Shown: piece by piece, positions 8,021-16,990 of the stretch
How positions within the stretch are numbered: the stretch's first letter is position 1
Layout: each line of letters begins with the position of its first letter
Origin: SVEL01 sp045125245
GTDB lineage: Bacteria; Bacillota; Clostridia; Lachnospirales; Lachnospiraceae
Length of the DNA stretch: 38,817 nucleotides
Assembly (NCBI GenBank): GCA_045125245.1
Contig: JBGVNF010000089.1
Coordinates: forward strand, 1 to 38,817
Direction of reading: 5' to 3'
Notes under the pieces: model-generated
The model's database searches: none
Told to the model about the DNA's origin: nothing
Seen by the model: only the letters and a program-made list of their open reading frames with translations
Position numbers and translations under genes: made by a program

Positions 8021-9251
8021 TGCTCTTCTCCTTACATATTCTCTTAAATTCTCCAAGATACGATAATGAACCAAATGCCAATATGGCTTTCTCGCCAGAT
8101 ATATCCCCAAGCTTTTCCATGGCTATATCATAGGCTTTCTCTATGGAATCTGCTGCCTGTACTCCCTCATTATATTTTTCCACAGTTTCCTTAAGTATAC
8201 TCGCTTCCAATCCTCTGGCATTTGGCGGTGTAATTGTGATAATATACTCGCCCCTGTCCGCCATAGTTTTTATAACCTCATCAAAATCTTTATCTCCAAG
8301 GACTCCTATTATATATACAAACCTTGTGTCCTTATATTCTACATCTATAGTCTCTCTTAATCTTTTAGCTGCATCAGGATTGTGGGCTCCATCTATGATA
8401 ATACAAGGCTCATCAAAAATCCTTTCAAATCTACCTGGCCACTTGGCATTGCTAAGCCCTTTGTCTATATGTTCATCAGTTATATGGAAGCTATGTTCAT
8501 TAACTAATACCTCCATAACCTTTACAGCCACGCCTGCATTATACCTTTGCCACTCTCCCGCAAGACTGACTTTTCTGTCTATAGCATCTGCTTCATAGAC
8601 TGTGGAATTTTGCTTTTTAGCTGTTTTTCTTATAACCTCTAATACATTTTCCTGCTGTTTCATAGCAATCACTGGGTAGCCTTCTTTTATAATACCTGCC
8701 TTGTGATAAGCTATCTCTTCTATAGTATCTCCAAGAAATCCCATATGGTCTAAGCTTATGGAAACTAACACACTTGCAAGAACCTTACTACACACATTTG
8801 TAGCATCCATATCTCCGCCCATACCAGTTTCCAAGATAACCACATCACATTTTTTAGCATTAAAATATTCAAATGCCATCGCTGTCTCTACTTCAAATAT
8901 AGTAGGCTGCATTCCCTGTTTTTCCAATTGTTCTAACGCTTTTTTCACCTTACTTACAAGGCCAGCAAATGCTTCTTCATCTATATTTTCATCATTAATT
9001 TGATATTTCTCAAGATATTCAAACACAACTGGCGATGTATACTTCCCCACCTTATAGCCAGCTTCCTTCAATATACTTCCCATAAATGCAATAGTTGAGC
9101 CCTTGCCATTTGTGCCCGCCACATGTATTACATTTAACTTCTCTTGGGGATTATCAAGTAAAGCAAGTAAAGCCTTGATATTATCAAGGCCTAACTTACT
9201 TCCATATTTATTAAGATTATCTATATATTCTCTCGCTTCTTTAAACTCCAT
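8004..9251 (-). CDS. folC: Folylpolyglutamate synthase / dihydrofolate synthase
   Basis: A 415-residue Mur-ligase-fold enzyme that adds glutamate to dihydropteroate and to folates using ATP. It shows the P-loop HVAGTNGKGST (43-53), ETGMGGDMDATN, the DHMGFLGDTIEEIAYHKAGI block and IIDGAHNP, all FolC signatures. The start at 9251 has only a weak GTGGA-like site. It lies 17 bp behind the lactonase gene and overlaps folP, placing it in the middle of a lactonase-folC-folP-DUF5050 transcription unit. Confidence 0.95.
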   Translation of the reverse strand: MEFKEAREYIDNLNKYGSKLGLDNIKALLALLDNPQEKLNVIHVAGTNGKGSTIAFMGSILKEAGYKVGKYTSPVVFEYLEKYQINDENIDEEAFAGLVSKVKKALEQLEKQGMQPTIFEVETAMAFEYFNAKKCDVVILETGMGGDMDATNVCSKVLASVLVSISLDHMGFLGDTIEEIAYHKAGIIKEGYPVIAMKQQENVLEVIRKTAKKQNSTVYEADAIDRKVSLAGEWQRYNAGVAVKVMEVLVNEHSFHITDEHIDKGLSNAKWPGRFERIFDEPCIIIDGAHNPDAAKRLRETIDVEYKDTRFVYIIGVLGDKDFDEVIKTMADRGEYIITITPPNARGLEASILKETVEKYNEGVQAADSIEKAYDIAMEKLGDISGEKAILAFGSLSYLGEFKRICKEKSNDNRE

Positions 9252-9268
9252 ATTATTCCACTATATCT

Positions 9269-10324
9269 TTATTCTTCTATCTTAGCTATAACAGCTACAT
9301 TTGGTGTTTCCACCTTAATAGGTGCCCCATTCATAACAAGAAGTCCCTTCTCATAATCAATCTTAAAGAATGTAATCGTATTTGATTCATGATTCATACT
9401 TGCTATATGTTTATCGTCTGGGAATACACATATCTGCTTTGGATAATCTCCACTTATAGGTAATACCGAACGCTTTGTTAAAAGTCCTGTCTCCACATCT
9501 CTCTCAAAGAATGCTACCGAGTTATCTCCTGCATTTGATACAAATAACTTTGTGCTATCACTTGAAAATCTGAGAGCTGCTGCCGCACTCTTGTCATTGT
9601 AGCTCTTACCCAATGTGCTTATCTGCTGAATCTGTTCAAAACATGGCTGATTGCCTTCTGAACTGTACTTATATACATTCACACAGTTCATAAGCTGACA
9701 GATAAGATATGCATACTTTCCATCTGGACTAAAAAGCATACTTCTTGGTGCTGAATTAAGTTCACATCTCAGTATATCTACCAAGCTTATGCGACCATTA
9801 GCCTTATCAAACTTGTATATCTTAACCTGGTCAATTCCCACGTCACAAGCTACCATAAACTTCTGATCTGGTGTAAGTCTGGCACATGTAATATGTGGTC
9901 TGAAGTTTCTCTCAGCTATACTACCCATACCTTTGTGCATAACCTCTGATGTCATCTTTCCTACGCTGCCATCCCCATTGATTTTAACAACTGTAGCCTT
10001 GCCATCATGATAGCCTGCTGTAAATATATATTCATCCTGCTTGTCCACACTGATATGACAAGCTCTCATACCATTGATAGTGCCAAGATTCATAAACTCC
10101 AAGTCACCATCCTTAAGTATCTTAAAGGCTGTGATACCTAAGTCAGATACTGAATATAAAAATTTACCATTATTTGCTATACGAAGATATGAAGGATTTC
10201 CTACTTCCACTTCTTTTCTTGGAATAAACACACCATTCTCCACATCTACATCACATATAGTAATTCCCTTAGCTTTTCCATGAGTATAAGAACCCACGTA
10301 AGCTACATATTTACTTTCGCTCAT
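9269..10324 (-). CDS. Lactonase family protein (YbhE/Pgl-type beta-propeller)
   Basis: A 351-residue protein of the seven-bladed propeller lactonase family that includes 6-phosphogluconolactonase Pgl. Typical features are the opening KYVAYVGSYTHG, repeated G.FLYSVSDLG-type blades, RPHITCARLTPDQKFMVACDVGIDQV and RSMLFSPDGKYAYLICQLMNCV. Members hydrolyse lactones, classically in the oxidative pentose phosphate pathway, but the family also contains uncharacterised enzymes, so the substrate here is not certain. AGGGAGG precedes the ATG. It is the first gene behind a good promoter and lies 17 bp before folC. Confidence 0.85.
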   Translation of the reverse strand: MSESKYVAYVGSYTHGKAKGITICDVDVENGVFIPRKEVEVGNPSYLRIANNGKFLYSVSDLGITAFKILKDGDLEFMNLGTINGMRACHISVDKQDEYIFTAGYHDGKATVVKINGDGSVGKMTSEVMHKGMGSIAERNFRPHITCARLTPDQKFMVACDVGIDQVKIYKFDKANGRISLVDILRCELNSAPRSMLFSPDGKYAYLICQLMNCVNVYKYSSEGNQPCFEQIQQISTLGKSYNDKSAAAALRFSSDSTKLFVSNAGDNSVAFFERDVETGLLTKRSVLPISGDYPKQICVFPDDKHIASMNHESNTITFFKIDYEKGLLVMNGAPIKVETPNVAVIAKIEE

Positions 10325-10373
10325 AAAATTGCCTCCCTGCTTATAACAAATTTTCTACGATTTAATTATATAT

Positions 10374-10402
10374 ATTGTACCACTTTTCCTGCATTTAGAC
10401 AA
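10374..10402 (-). promoter_or_regulatory. Promoter of the lactonase-folC-folP unit
   Basis: TTGTCT (10397-10402, minus strand), a 17-bp spacer and TACAAT (10374-10379) lie 50 bp upstream of the lactonase start, beside the stop codon of the preceding topoisomerase gene. No terminator is visible between them. Confidence 0.75.
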
Positions 10403-10405
10403 TTA

Positions 10406-12871
10406 TTATCTAACTTTTGTTCCTTTTCCGTCACGCTTTGTAGTCTTAAGCTTTCTAAGTTCTACTTTCTTGCCCTTGAATTCCACTTCCATATTGTCGC
10501 CGGCATCTAATACATACACATCTGTTATATAATCATCCTTATCAAGCTTAATGCCTCTTACACCGATAGCGCCCTTCTTCTTCTCAGGAATTTCACGGAG
10601 TGGAAATCTTAAGAACATACCCTTAGCAGTCTGAAGAACTACTATCTCATTTGTAAATATGCCTTCTTCTCCCTCTCCTGCACCTTCTTCACTTAAGCCA
10701 AACTGCATCTGCATGCCACTATCAAAGCTAAAGTCCATACCGAAGCCGTCATCGAAGCCTCCGCCAAAACCATCATCCATTCCGCCAAAGTCGTCCATAC
10801 CACCGTCAAAGCCACCGCTAAGCATTACTGGTTCTATAACATCCTCACTCATACTTTCTGCAACTGCTTTTTCCATAGCATCTGTCATCTGTACACTGAG
10901 AAGCTTATCACCATCTCCAAGCTTAGTAGCTGCGACAGTCTTCTTTGTCACATCAAACTCTGCTGCATCCACAAGCTTCATCATACCATTTTGTGTAGTG
11001 AATAAAAGCTTTCTATCCTTGATATCTAAAGCTGGTGCTATGTAGATGATATTTTCATTGGCACTATTATAATTACCCACATTATCGATAGGAGTTCCCT
11101 TATCTCTAAACTTCACAAATGGTAAATCAAGTATCTTAATCTGATGAAGCATACCTGTATCTGTAAACAAGCAAAGCTTATCTGTATTCATACATGGGAA
11201 TATGTACTTATTCTCTGCGTGAACTGCCTCCTTATTTCTCTCATATGTAGCCATATCAATAGTCTTAGCATAAGAGAAACGATCCATTATAAACATAACC
11301 TGCTGTTCTTCTATCTTCTTTTCCACATATACAGCTGTTTCCGCATCCTCTAAAACTGTACGTCTCTCCACGCCATAATTTTTCTTAATTTCCTGTAAAT
11401 CTTTCTTGATTACCTTCTTCATAGAAGCTGGATTATTGAGAATATCTTCATATTTTGCAATACGATTGACTATATCCTCGTAGTCTTTCTGAAGAGCTAA
11501 AATCTCAAGTCCTATTAGCTTATATAATCTAAGTTCTAATATAGCCTGCGCCTGCTTGTCTGTGAAGCATAACTGGCTTGCATATATTTCTGATTCCTTA
11601 TTTTTAAACTTAATATTTGTTGTATCTCCCTTTGTAAGGCAAGCCTTTGCATCCTTTAAGCTTTGAGAACCTCTTAAGATTTCAATTATTAAGTCAATAA
11701 TATTGCAAGCCTTTATAAGACCTTCCTTAATCTCCTTCTGTTCTAATTCTTTATTCAAAAGAGATGTATACTTTCTTGTAGCAAGCTCGTACTGGAACTT
11801 AATATTGTGCTCAATAATCGCCTTAAGTCCAAGTGTCTCCGGTCTTCCGTCTACTACTGCAAGCATATTTACACCAAAGGTATCCTCAAGCTTTGTCTTT
11901 TTGTAAAGCATATTTTTAAGGTTTTCTATATCAGCACCCTTCTTAAGCTCCAATACAATTCTTATACCTTCCTTAGAAGACTGATTTGAAATATCAACTA
12001 TATCAGATGTTTTCTTTGTTTCCACAAGTTCAGCCACGTCTGATATGAATTTGCCGATTCCCGCGCCTATCATAGTATATGGAATCTCAGAGATAACAAG
12101 CTTGTCCTTCTCGCTTCTGCCTTTTCCTTCCTCGAATTCCACCTTACCTCTAAGCTTTATCTTACCATTTCCAGACTCATAGATGGACTCCAATTCACTC
12201 TTATTAACCACCAATCCTCCTGTAGGAAAATCTGGTCCCGGCATATATTCCATAAGCTCTCTTGTAGTTATATCTTCATTATCTATGTAAGCGATTACCG
12301 CATCTAACACTTCCGAAAGATTATGAGTAGGAATACTTGTAGTCATACCTACCGCGATACCCTCTGCACCATTTATAAGAATATTTGGCACTCGAACCGG
12401 AAGTACTACTGGCTCTTTTTCTGTCTCGTCGAAGTTTGGCATAAAATCTACTACATTTTTATCCAAATCAGCAAGATATACTTCCTGTGTAAATTTCATA
12501 AGCTTGGCTTCTGTATATCGCATAGCCGCAGCTCCATCACCTTCGATGGAACCAAAATTTCCGTGACCGTCTACAAGGGCCATTCCCTTCTTAAAATCCT
12601 GCTCCAACACAACCAACGCTTCGTATATAGAACTATCACCATGTGGGTGATATTTACCCATAGTATCTCCTACGATACGGGCTGATTTTCTATGTGGTTT
12701 GTCATGGTTAAGTCCTAGCTCATCCATGGCAAATAATACTCTTCTTTGAACTGGCTTTAAGCCATCTCGTATATCTGGCAATGCTCTGGCACATATAACA
12801 CTCATAGCGTAGTCGATATATGACTTTTGCATCACATCAGAATATTCAGTTTTTAAAATCTGTTCAGCCAT
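10406..12871 (-). CDS. parC: Type IIA topoisomerase subunit A, ParC-like
   Basis: An 821-residue DNA-cleaving subunit. The catalytic tyrosine is Y119 in AAAMRYTEAKL. The quinolone-resistance region HPHGDSSIYE places Ser at 80 and Glu at 84, the same numbers as in E. coli ParC and of the sensitive type. The C-terminal propeller lacks a recognisable GyrA box (QRRGGKG-like), which argues for topoisomerase IV (decatenation) rather than gyrase. Residues about 680-740 hold an acidic, Gly/Asp/Phe-rich low-complexity insert (MDDFGGMDDGFGGGFDD). AAGGAG precedes the ATG. It follows parE by 89 bp. A second gyrase-like role cannot be excluded from sequence alone. Confidence 0.87.
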   Translation of the reverse strand: MAEQILKTEYSDVMQKSYIDYAMSVICARALPDIRDGLKPVQRRVLFAMDELGLNHDKPHRKSARIVGDTMGKYHPHGDSSIYEALVVLEQDFKKGMALVDGHGNFGSIEGDGAAAMRYTEAKLMKFTQEVYLADLDKNVVDFMPNFDETEKEPVVLPVRVPNILINGAEGIAVGMTTSIPTHNLSEVLDAVIAYIDNEDITTRELMEYMPGPDFPTGGLVVNKSELESIYESGNGKIKLRGKVEFEEGKGRSEKDKLVISEIPYTMIGAGIGKFISDVAELVETKKTSDIVDISNQSSKEGIRIVLELKKGADIENLKNMLYKKTKLEDTFGVNMLAVVDGRPETLGLKAIIEHNIKFQYELATRKYTSLLNKELEQKEIKEGLIKACNIIDLIIEILRGSQSLKDAKACLTKGDTTNIKFKNKESEIYASQLCFTDKQAQAILELRLYKLIGLEILALQKDYEDIVNRIAKYEDILNNPASMKKVIKKDLQEIKKNYGVERRTVLEDAETAVYVEKKIEEQQVMFIMDRFSYAKTIDMATYERNKEAVHAENKYIFPCMNTDKLCLFTDTGMLHQIKILDLPFVKFRDKGTPIDNVGNYNSANENIIYIAPALDIKDRKLLFTTQNGMMKLVDAAEFDVTKKTVAATKLGDGDKLLSVQMTDAMEKAVAESMSEDVIEPVMLSGGFDGGMDDFGGMDDGFGGGFDDGFGMDFSFDSGMQMQFGLSEEGAGEGEEGIFTNEIVVLQTAKGMFLRFPLREIPEKKKGAIGVRGIKLDKDDYITDVYVLDAGDNMEVEFKGKKVELRKLKTTKRDGKGTKVR

Positions 12872-12915
12872 AATATATCTCCTTTTTTCTCAAGAATTCA
12901 TGTTTCTCCAATCTG

Positions 12916-12956
12916 GTAGCGAGTGGTCTGTCCCTTTGGTCCAGCTTCCTCGCTAC
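12916..12956 (-). other. Stem-loop between parE and parC
   Basis: A perfect 8-bp stem (GTAGCGAG with CTCGCTAC, 12916-12923 and 12949-12956) encloses a 25-base loop in the 89-bp gap. No T-run follows, so it is unlikely to be a terminator. It may be an mRNA processing or stability element. Confidence 0.45.
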
Positions 12957-12960
12957 TTAC

Positions 12961-14901
12961 CTATGCGTCTATCTCAGCATCATGTGCATGCTCGTGTATA
13001 AACTGTCTTCTTGGCGCTACGTCATTACCCATAAGCATCTCTGTAACCTCTGATGCCATTCTGGCATCTTCTATTTCTACCTGCTTTAATATTCTAGTCT
13101 CTGGATTAAGTGTTGTCTCCCATAACTGCTCTGCATCCATCTCTCCAAGACCTTTATATCTTTGTAATGTAAAGCTTGTTCCCTGATGTGTCTTTCTATA
13201 TTTCTCAAGCGCCTTATCATCATATAGATACTCACCCTCGCCCTTCTTTGGCACTACCTTGTAAAGAGGTGGCGTAGCAAGATAAATGTGGCCTTCATTG
13301 ATAAGGTCTGGCATAAATCTATAAAAGAATGTAAGTAAAAGTGTAGATATATGAGCACCGTCTACATCGGCATCTGTCATAATGATAATCTTATTGTATC
13401 TAAGCTTAGTTATATCAAAATCATTGCCGTAGCCTTCAGAAAAACCACATCCAAATGAGTTAATCATAGTCTTTATCTCAGCATTGGCAAGAACCTTGTC
13501 CATAGTAGCCTTTTCTACATTTAGAATCTTACCTCTGATAGGAAGAATAGCCTGTGTTCTTCTATCTCTGGCAGTCTTTGCCGAACCACCTGCAGAATCA
13601 CCCTCTACGATAAATACTTCGCACTCCTCCATCTTTCTGCTCTCGCAGTTGGCAAGCTTACCATTGCTATCTATAGAAAACTTTGGCTTTGTGAGAAGAT
13701 TTGTCTTCGCCTTCTCCTCCGCCTTTCTAATCTTTGCCGACTTCTCCGCACAGGCTATAACTGTCTTTAAAGTCTCAAGATTCTTATCAAAATAAAATAC
13801 AAGCTCCTCACCTGCTACCTCGCCTGTCACCTTACCTGCGTCAGGGTTATCAAGCTTAGTCTTAGTCTGACCTTCAAATCTTGGTTCTGGATGCTTTACT
13901 GCTATAACCGCTGTCATACCATTTCTTACATCTGTACCTGTAAAATTTGCATCCTTTTCTTTAAGAACACCTATCTCCTTAGCATACTGATTTATAACAG
14001 TTGTATACTTAGTTTTAAATCCTGTAATATGTGTACCACCCTCCTGAGTGTAGATGTTATTACAAAAGCCCAAGATATTCTCCTGAAACTCATCTACAAA
14101 CTGGAACGCAGCCTCTATCTCTATTCCGTCCTGATTACGCTTAAAATATATTACATCATGAAGCTGCTCTTTTCCCTCATTTAATTCTCTTACATAAGCC
14201 CTTATTCCATCCGGCTCATAGAATACTATCTTTTCTTCCTCGCCATATCTTTTATTTTCAAATGTAATCTTAAGCTCTGGATTAAGATAAGCTGTCTCAT
14301 GAAGACGGCTCTTTATAGCCTCCGCCTTAAAATAGGTCTTTTCAAATATCTCCTTATCTGGAAGGAAGGTTACTGTAGTTCCTGTATCATTCTTTCTACA
14401 TGTACCTGTCTCCTTTAAATCATACATTATACGTCCCTGCTCATAGCGCTGATTGTACACCTTGCCGTCAGTTCTTACATTTACTTCAAGCCACTCCGAA
14501 AGCGCATTTACAACAGACGCACCTACACCATGTAGACCACCGGAAATCTTATATCCGCCGTCACCAAACTTACCACCTGCGTGCAGCACTGTAAATACTA
14601 CTTCCACAGCCGGTCTTCCTGTTTTTTCATTTATACCAACTGGAATACCACGACCATTATCCTTAACTGTCGCTGTTCCATCCTTTTCCAAAGTAACTGT
14701 TATCTCACTACAATGTCCTGCAAGATGCTCGTCCACCGAGTTATCTACTATCTCATATATGAGGTGATTTAATCCCTTTGTAGATACACTTCCGATGTAC
14801 ATACCCGGACGTTTTCTAACTGCCTCTAAGCCTTCCAATACGGAAATACTATTGGCATCATATTTTTTCTCCACTGTTGTATCTAGGCCTTTTCCCGCCA
14901 T
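12961..14901 (-). CDS. parE: Type IIA topoisomerase subunit B, ParE-like
   Basis: A 646-residue ATPase subunit partnering the subunit A gene directly downstream. The GHKL ATP site is visible in EIVDNSVDEHLAG, DNGRGIPVG and GGLHGVGASVVNALS. The transducer domain has the K-loop region, and the TOPRIM metal site is in EGDSAGGSAK, PIRGKILNVEKA and DADVDGAHI. The pair resembles topoisomerase IV; gyrB and ParE are hard to tell apart from this alone, and the call leans on the partner lacking a GyrA box. The ATG at 14901 (MAGKGLD) has GGAG eight bases upstream and is preferred over a GTG three codons earlier. Confidence 0.87.
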   Translation of the reverse strand: MAGKGLDTTVEKKYDANSISVLEGLEAVRKRPGMYIGSVSTKGLNHLIYEIVDNSVDEHLAGHCSEITVTLEKDGTATVKDNGRGIPVGINEKTGRPAVEVVFTVLHAGGKFGDGGYKISGGLHGVGASVVNALSEWLEVNVRTDGKVYNQRYEQGRIMYDLKETGTCRKNDTGTTVTFLPDKEIFEKTYFKAEAIKSRLHETAYLNPELKITFENKRYGEEEKIVFYEPDGIRAYVRELNEGKEQLHDVIYFKRNQDGIEIEAAFQFVDEFQENILGFCNNIYTQEGGTHITGFKTKYTTVINQYAKEIGVLKEKDANFTGTDVRNGMTAVIAVKHPEPRFEGQTKTKLDNPDAGKVTGEVAGEELVFYFDKNLETLKTVIACAEKSAKIRKAEEKAKTNLLTKPKFSIDSNGKLANCESRKMEECEVFIVEGDSAGGSAKTARDRRTQAILPIRGKILNVEKATMDKVLANAEIKTMINSFGCGFSEGYGNDFDITKLRYNKIIIMTDADVDGAHISTLLLTFFYRFMPDLINEGHIYLATPPLYKVVPKKGEGEYLYDDKALEKYRKTHQGTSFTLQRYKGLGEMDAEQLWETTLNPETRILKQVEIEDARMASEVTEMLMGNDVAPRRQFIHEHAHDAEIDA

Positions 14902-14925
14902 TTTGCACACTCCATTTCTTTTACT

Positions 14926-15579
14926 TTATAAACTTCTATTAAAATATTTTCTAAGCAACATCGGTTCCGCTTCTATATGAGCAAAATCATTTAAACGCTC
15001 CAATATAAAATTCCCTGTGACTTCGTCATAATCAATTTCAGTTATACTACAATTTTCCAAATCCTTAGCCACACATAACTTCTTAGCAAAATCTGCCTCT
15101 AGGATTCCTGCCACCACGCTTCGTATAAGTCCTCCATGAGTGACTATGGCTATATTTTTCATCGTCGTTTCTTTTGCTTCTTCTATAATATTTCTTATAA
15201 TCGGCATAGCGCGATTATACACATCCGCTCCCGATTCCCCTCCTGGACAAGGCAAATCCTCTTTCGCCATCTTTCTTCTCTCTAGAAAATCTCCATATCT
15301 GGCTTTAAGCTGTGCACTGTCTAATCCTTCCATATCACCGTAGGAAATCTCTCTTAAATCTTCCTCTATGTATGCTTTTAAATCAAGCTCTTTTCCTATG
15401 ATATCTGCAGTCTGCTTTGCTCTTATCAAACCACTGCAATACAACCTATCTATATCATATCCCTTTAAGCGCTTAGCCACAAGCTCTGCTTGCTTTTCCC
15501 CAGCTTCATCCAAAGGTACATCCACATTACACAGTCCACTATTCTGTCTTCCATGTCTGATAAAATATAGCTTTATCAT
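14926..15579 (-). CDS. Histidine phosphatase family protein (phosphoglycerate-mutase-like)
   Basis: A 217-residue enzyme of the branch-1 histidine phosphatase superfamily. The phosphohistidine motif is FIRHGRQN near the N-terminus, with CSGLIRAKQTADII, an acidic catalytic region (GDMEG) and the second histidine in VTHGGLIRSVV. Members include cofactor-dependent phosphoglycerate mutases, alpha-ribazole phosphatase and broad phosphatases; the substrate cannot be told. AGGAG lies six bases before the ATG. It sits in a tight row (14 bp behind the GNAT gene, 24 bp before parE). Confidence 0.87.
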   Translation of the reverse strand: MIKLYFIRHGRQNSGLCNVDVPLDEAGEKQAELVAKRLKGYDIDRLYCSGLIRAKQTADIIGKELDLKAYIEEDLREISYGDMEGLDSAQLKARYGDFLERRKMAKEDLPCPGGESGADVYNRAMPIIRNIIEEAKETTMKNIAIVTHGGLIRSVVAGILEADFAKKLCVAKDLENCSITEIDYDEVTGNFILERLNDFAHIEAEPMLLRKYFNRSL

Positions 15580-15593
15580 GTCCTTCTCCTATC

Positions 15594-16007
15594 TTATAAA
15601 TACATAATCATACCAGGTCCAAGATTTTCTGTAGGTCTCGCTATAAAGCCAAACTTTTCGTAAAACCCTTCTCTTCCCTTAGCACACATAAGACATAGCA
15701 TAAGCTCTGTCCCTTGTATCTTTATCTCCTCTGCATGTCCAACTAGTTTTTCCATCAGCACCTGGCCTACCCCCAGCTTCTGATAGGAAGGATGTACCAC
15801 CAAATCCTGAATATAGCATATCACGGCTCCATCTCCTACCATTCTAGCCATTCCTACCACCTTGTCATCTATGGTAGCAGTCAGGGTATATATACTATTC
15901 TTAAGCGCCATAATCGCCTGCTCGTTGTCAAGTTTTTTCCAGCCTACAGCTGCTCGTAAATTCAAATAAGTATCTATATCTAATTCATTTTCATGTAATT
16001 TTAACAT
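15594..16007 (-). CDS. GNAT family N-acetyltransferase
   Basis: A 137-residue acetyl-CoA-dependent acyltransferase. The acetyl-CoA loop is VHPSYQKLGVGQVLMEKLV, matching the Q/R-x-x-G-x-G/A pattern, preceded by VGMARMVGDGAVICYIQDLVV and followed by GREGFYEKFGFIARPT. The short single-domain form is common among small-molecule or protein acetylases, and the substrate is unknown. The start overlaps the end of the upstream membrane-protein gene by 7 bp, with AAGGAG inside that gene. Confidence 0.87.
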   Translation of the reverse strand: MLKLHENELDIDTYLNLRAAVGWKKLDNEQAIMALKNSIYTLTATIDDKVVGMARMVGDGAVICYIQDLVVHPSYQKLGVGQVLMEKLVGHAEEIKIQGTELMLCLMCAKGREGFYEKFGFIARPTENLGPGMIMYL

Positions 16008-16732
16008 TTTTTTCTCCTTGCTGCACGCCTTTTTATTCTAAATTTTTGCACTTTAGTATATATCATTCCCAACACAAAATCAATTGATCTTATTATATAC
16101 CCTATAATCAATGTGACCATAGCAAATATAAAAACATATTTTATCACATACCATGGTCCATAGGTCTCCACATCCATAAAGAAATATGGATATCTCTTAA
16201 TGCCTATTCCATAAGTAGCCGGCTTTACATATCTTGCCTTTATCATAATAAATATAAAATATAAAACCGGTGCCAATAACCACCTTAGTGGGTCCACAAA
16301 TTTAAAGCTTCCCTTTGGTTGAAAAACCAGGAATTCTATCCAAGTTAGCGCTGGCACAATAAAGTGAACTATCTTATCATTTAAAGATAATGCCGCACTA
16401 AATCCTGTAGTCATACTAAAACCTGTACCAGTCAAAACTAGATTATATGTTAAAAATGTAATAGTAATCATTACAAGGGCCAACCCTTTTAAAAACAGAT
16501 GCACTCTGGCATAGCTATGATACACTTTCCTTCTTATAGATATAAAGGAATGACCAATGCTACAAAGCATAACAAAAAAACACACAATGTTACTCTGTAT
16601 GGTAAAATACGATAACATATTTATATTTTTTATTTTATCATGTAAGCTCAAATGTCGTACAATACCAAAACCGCAAATAAAAAGATATGTTATACGAAAT
16701 ATTAAATTTATACGATTATTCTTAATATACAT
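16001..16732 (-). CDS. Pr6Pr-type integral membrane protein
   Basis: A 243-residue protein with about six or seven membrane segments (for example ITYLFICGFGIV, FFVMLCSIGHSFI, LALVMITITFLTYNLVL, FIFAMVTLIIGYII) and a very basic C-terminal tail (RIKRRAARRKKC). The pattern, including DKIVHFIVPALTWIEFLVF and YGPWYVIKYVF, fits the Pr6Pr (FAR-17a/AIG1-like) family. Its function is unknown. The ATG at 16732 (MYIKNNRI) is more plausible than a TTG at 16783 that lacks a ribosome-binding site and sits in a hairpin. It is the first gene of the row ending in parE-parC. Confidence 0.72.
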   Translation of the reverse strand: MYIKNNRINLIFRITYLFICGFGIVRHLSLHDKIKNINMLSYFTIQSNIVCFFVMLCSIGHSFISIRRKVYHSYARVHLFLKGLALVMITITFLTYNLVLTGTGFSMTTGFSAALSLNDKIVHFIVPALTWIEFLVFQPKGSFKFVDPLRWLLAPVLYFIFIMIKARYVKPATYGIGIKRYPYFFMDVETYGPWYVIKYVFIFAMVTLIIGYIIRSIDFVLGMIYTKVQKFRIKRRAARRKKC

Positions 16733-16764
16733 ATTCCAAAGCCCCCGGCTGTGTAGTTGTACAA

Positions 16765-16791
16765 AATCGTAGTCGCTTTGCAACTGCGATT
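16765..16791 (-). other. Leader hairpin upstream of the membrane-protein gene
   Basis: An imperfect 12-bp stem (10 pairs, 3-base loop; 16765-16776 with 16780-16791) lies in the leader of the Pr6Pr gene, about 30 bp upstream of its start. Confidence 0.4.
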
Positions 16792-16905
16792 AAACTTAAT
16801 AAACAGTCTACCACAAATATCACAAAAATAATAGCAAGTATTTATCTCTATTTTTTCTTATTTTAATATTATTACACATATTTTAATCTTATTTCATTCA
16901 TAGTA

Positions 16906-16934
16906 TTGACAAATTTTATTTATAATAATATACT
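16906..16934 (+). promoter_or_regulatory. fabH promoter
   Basis: TTGACA (16906-16911), a 17-bp spacer and TATACT (16929-16934) form a near-consensus promoter about 57 bp upstream of the fabH start. Confidence 0.88.
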
Positions 16935-16948
16935 TTGATAATCAAACT
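16932..16948. promoter_or_regulatory. FabT-like operator at the fabH promoter
   Basis: ACTTTGATAATCAAACT overlaps the -10 box and covers the expected transcription start. Its 13-bp core TTTGATAATCAAA is a perfect palindrome and matches the known site of the MarR-family lipid regulator FabT (TTTGATTATCAAA type). Binding here would block transcription of fabH when long acyl-ACP is plentiful. The regulator gene is not in the window. Confidence 0.78.
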
Positions 16949-16990
16949 ATTTATAGCGCTTTAAGTCTTTAGACAGGAATGGAGTTTTTA

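Noticed and set aside
10659..11045. A 128-codon Ser/Pro-rich open frame opposite the parC-like gene
   Set aside because: The low-complexity protein is simply the antisense of the Gly/Asp-rich insert; no start signal.
12323..12685. A 120-codon open frame on the plus strand inside the parC-like gene
   Set aside because: Cys/Tyr-rich, non-family sequence antisense to conserved topoisomerase motifs.
10406..14901. Calling the topoisomerase pair gyrB-gyrA
   Set aside because: Subunit A lacks a recognisable GyrA box, and its quinolone-region numbering fits ParC; gyrase remains possible but less likely.
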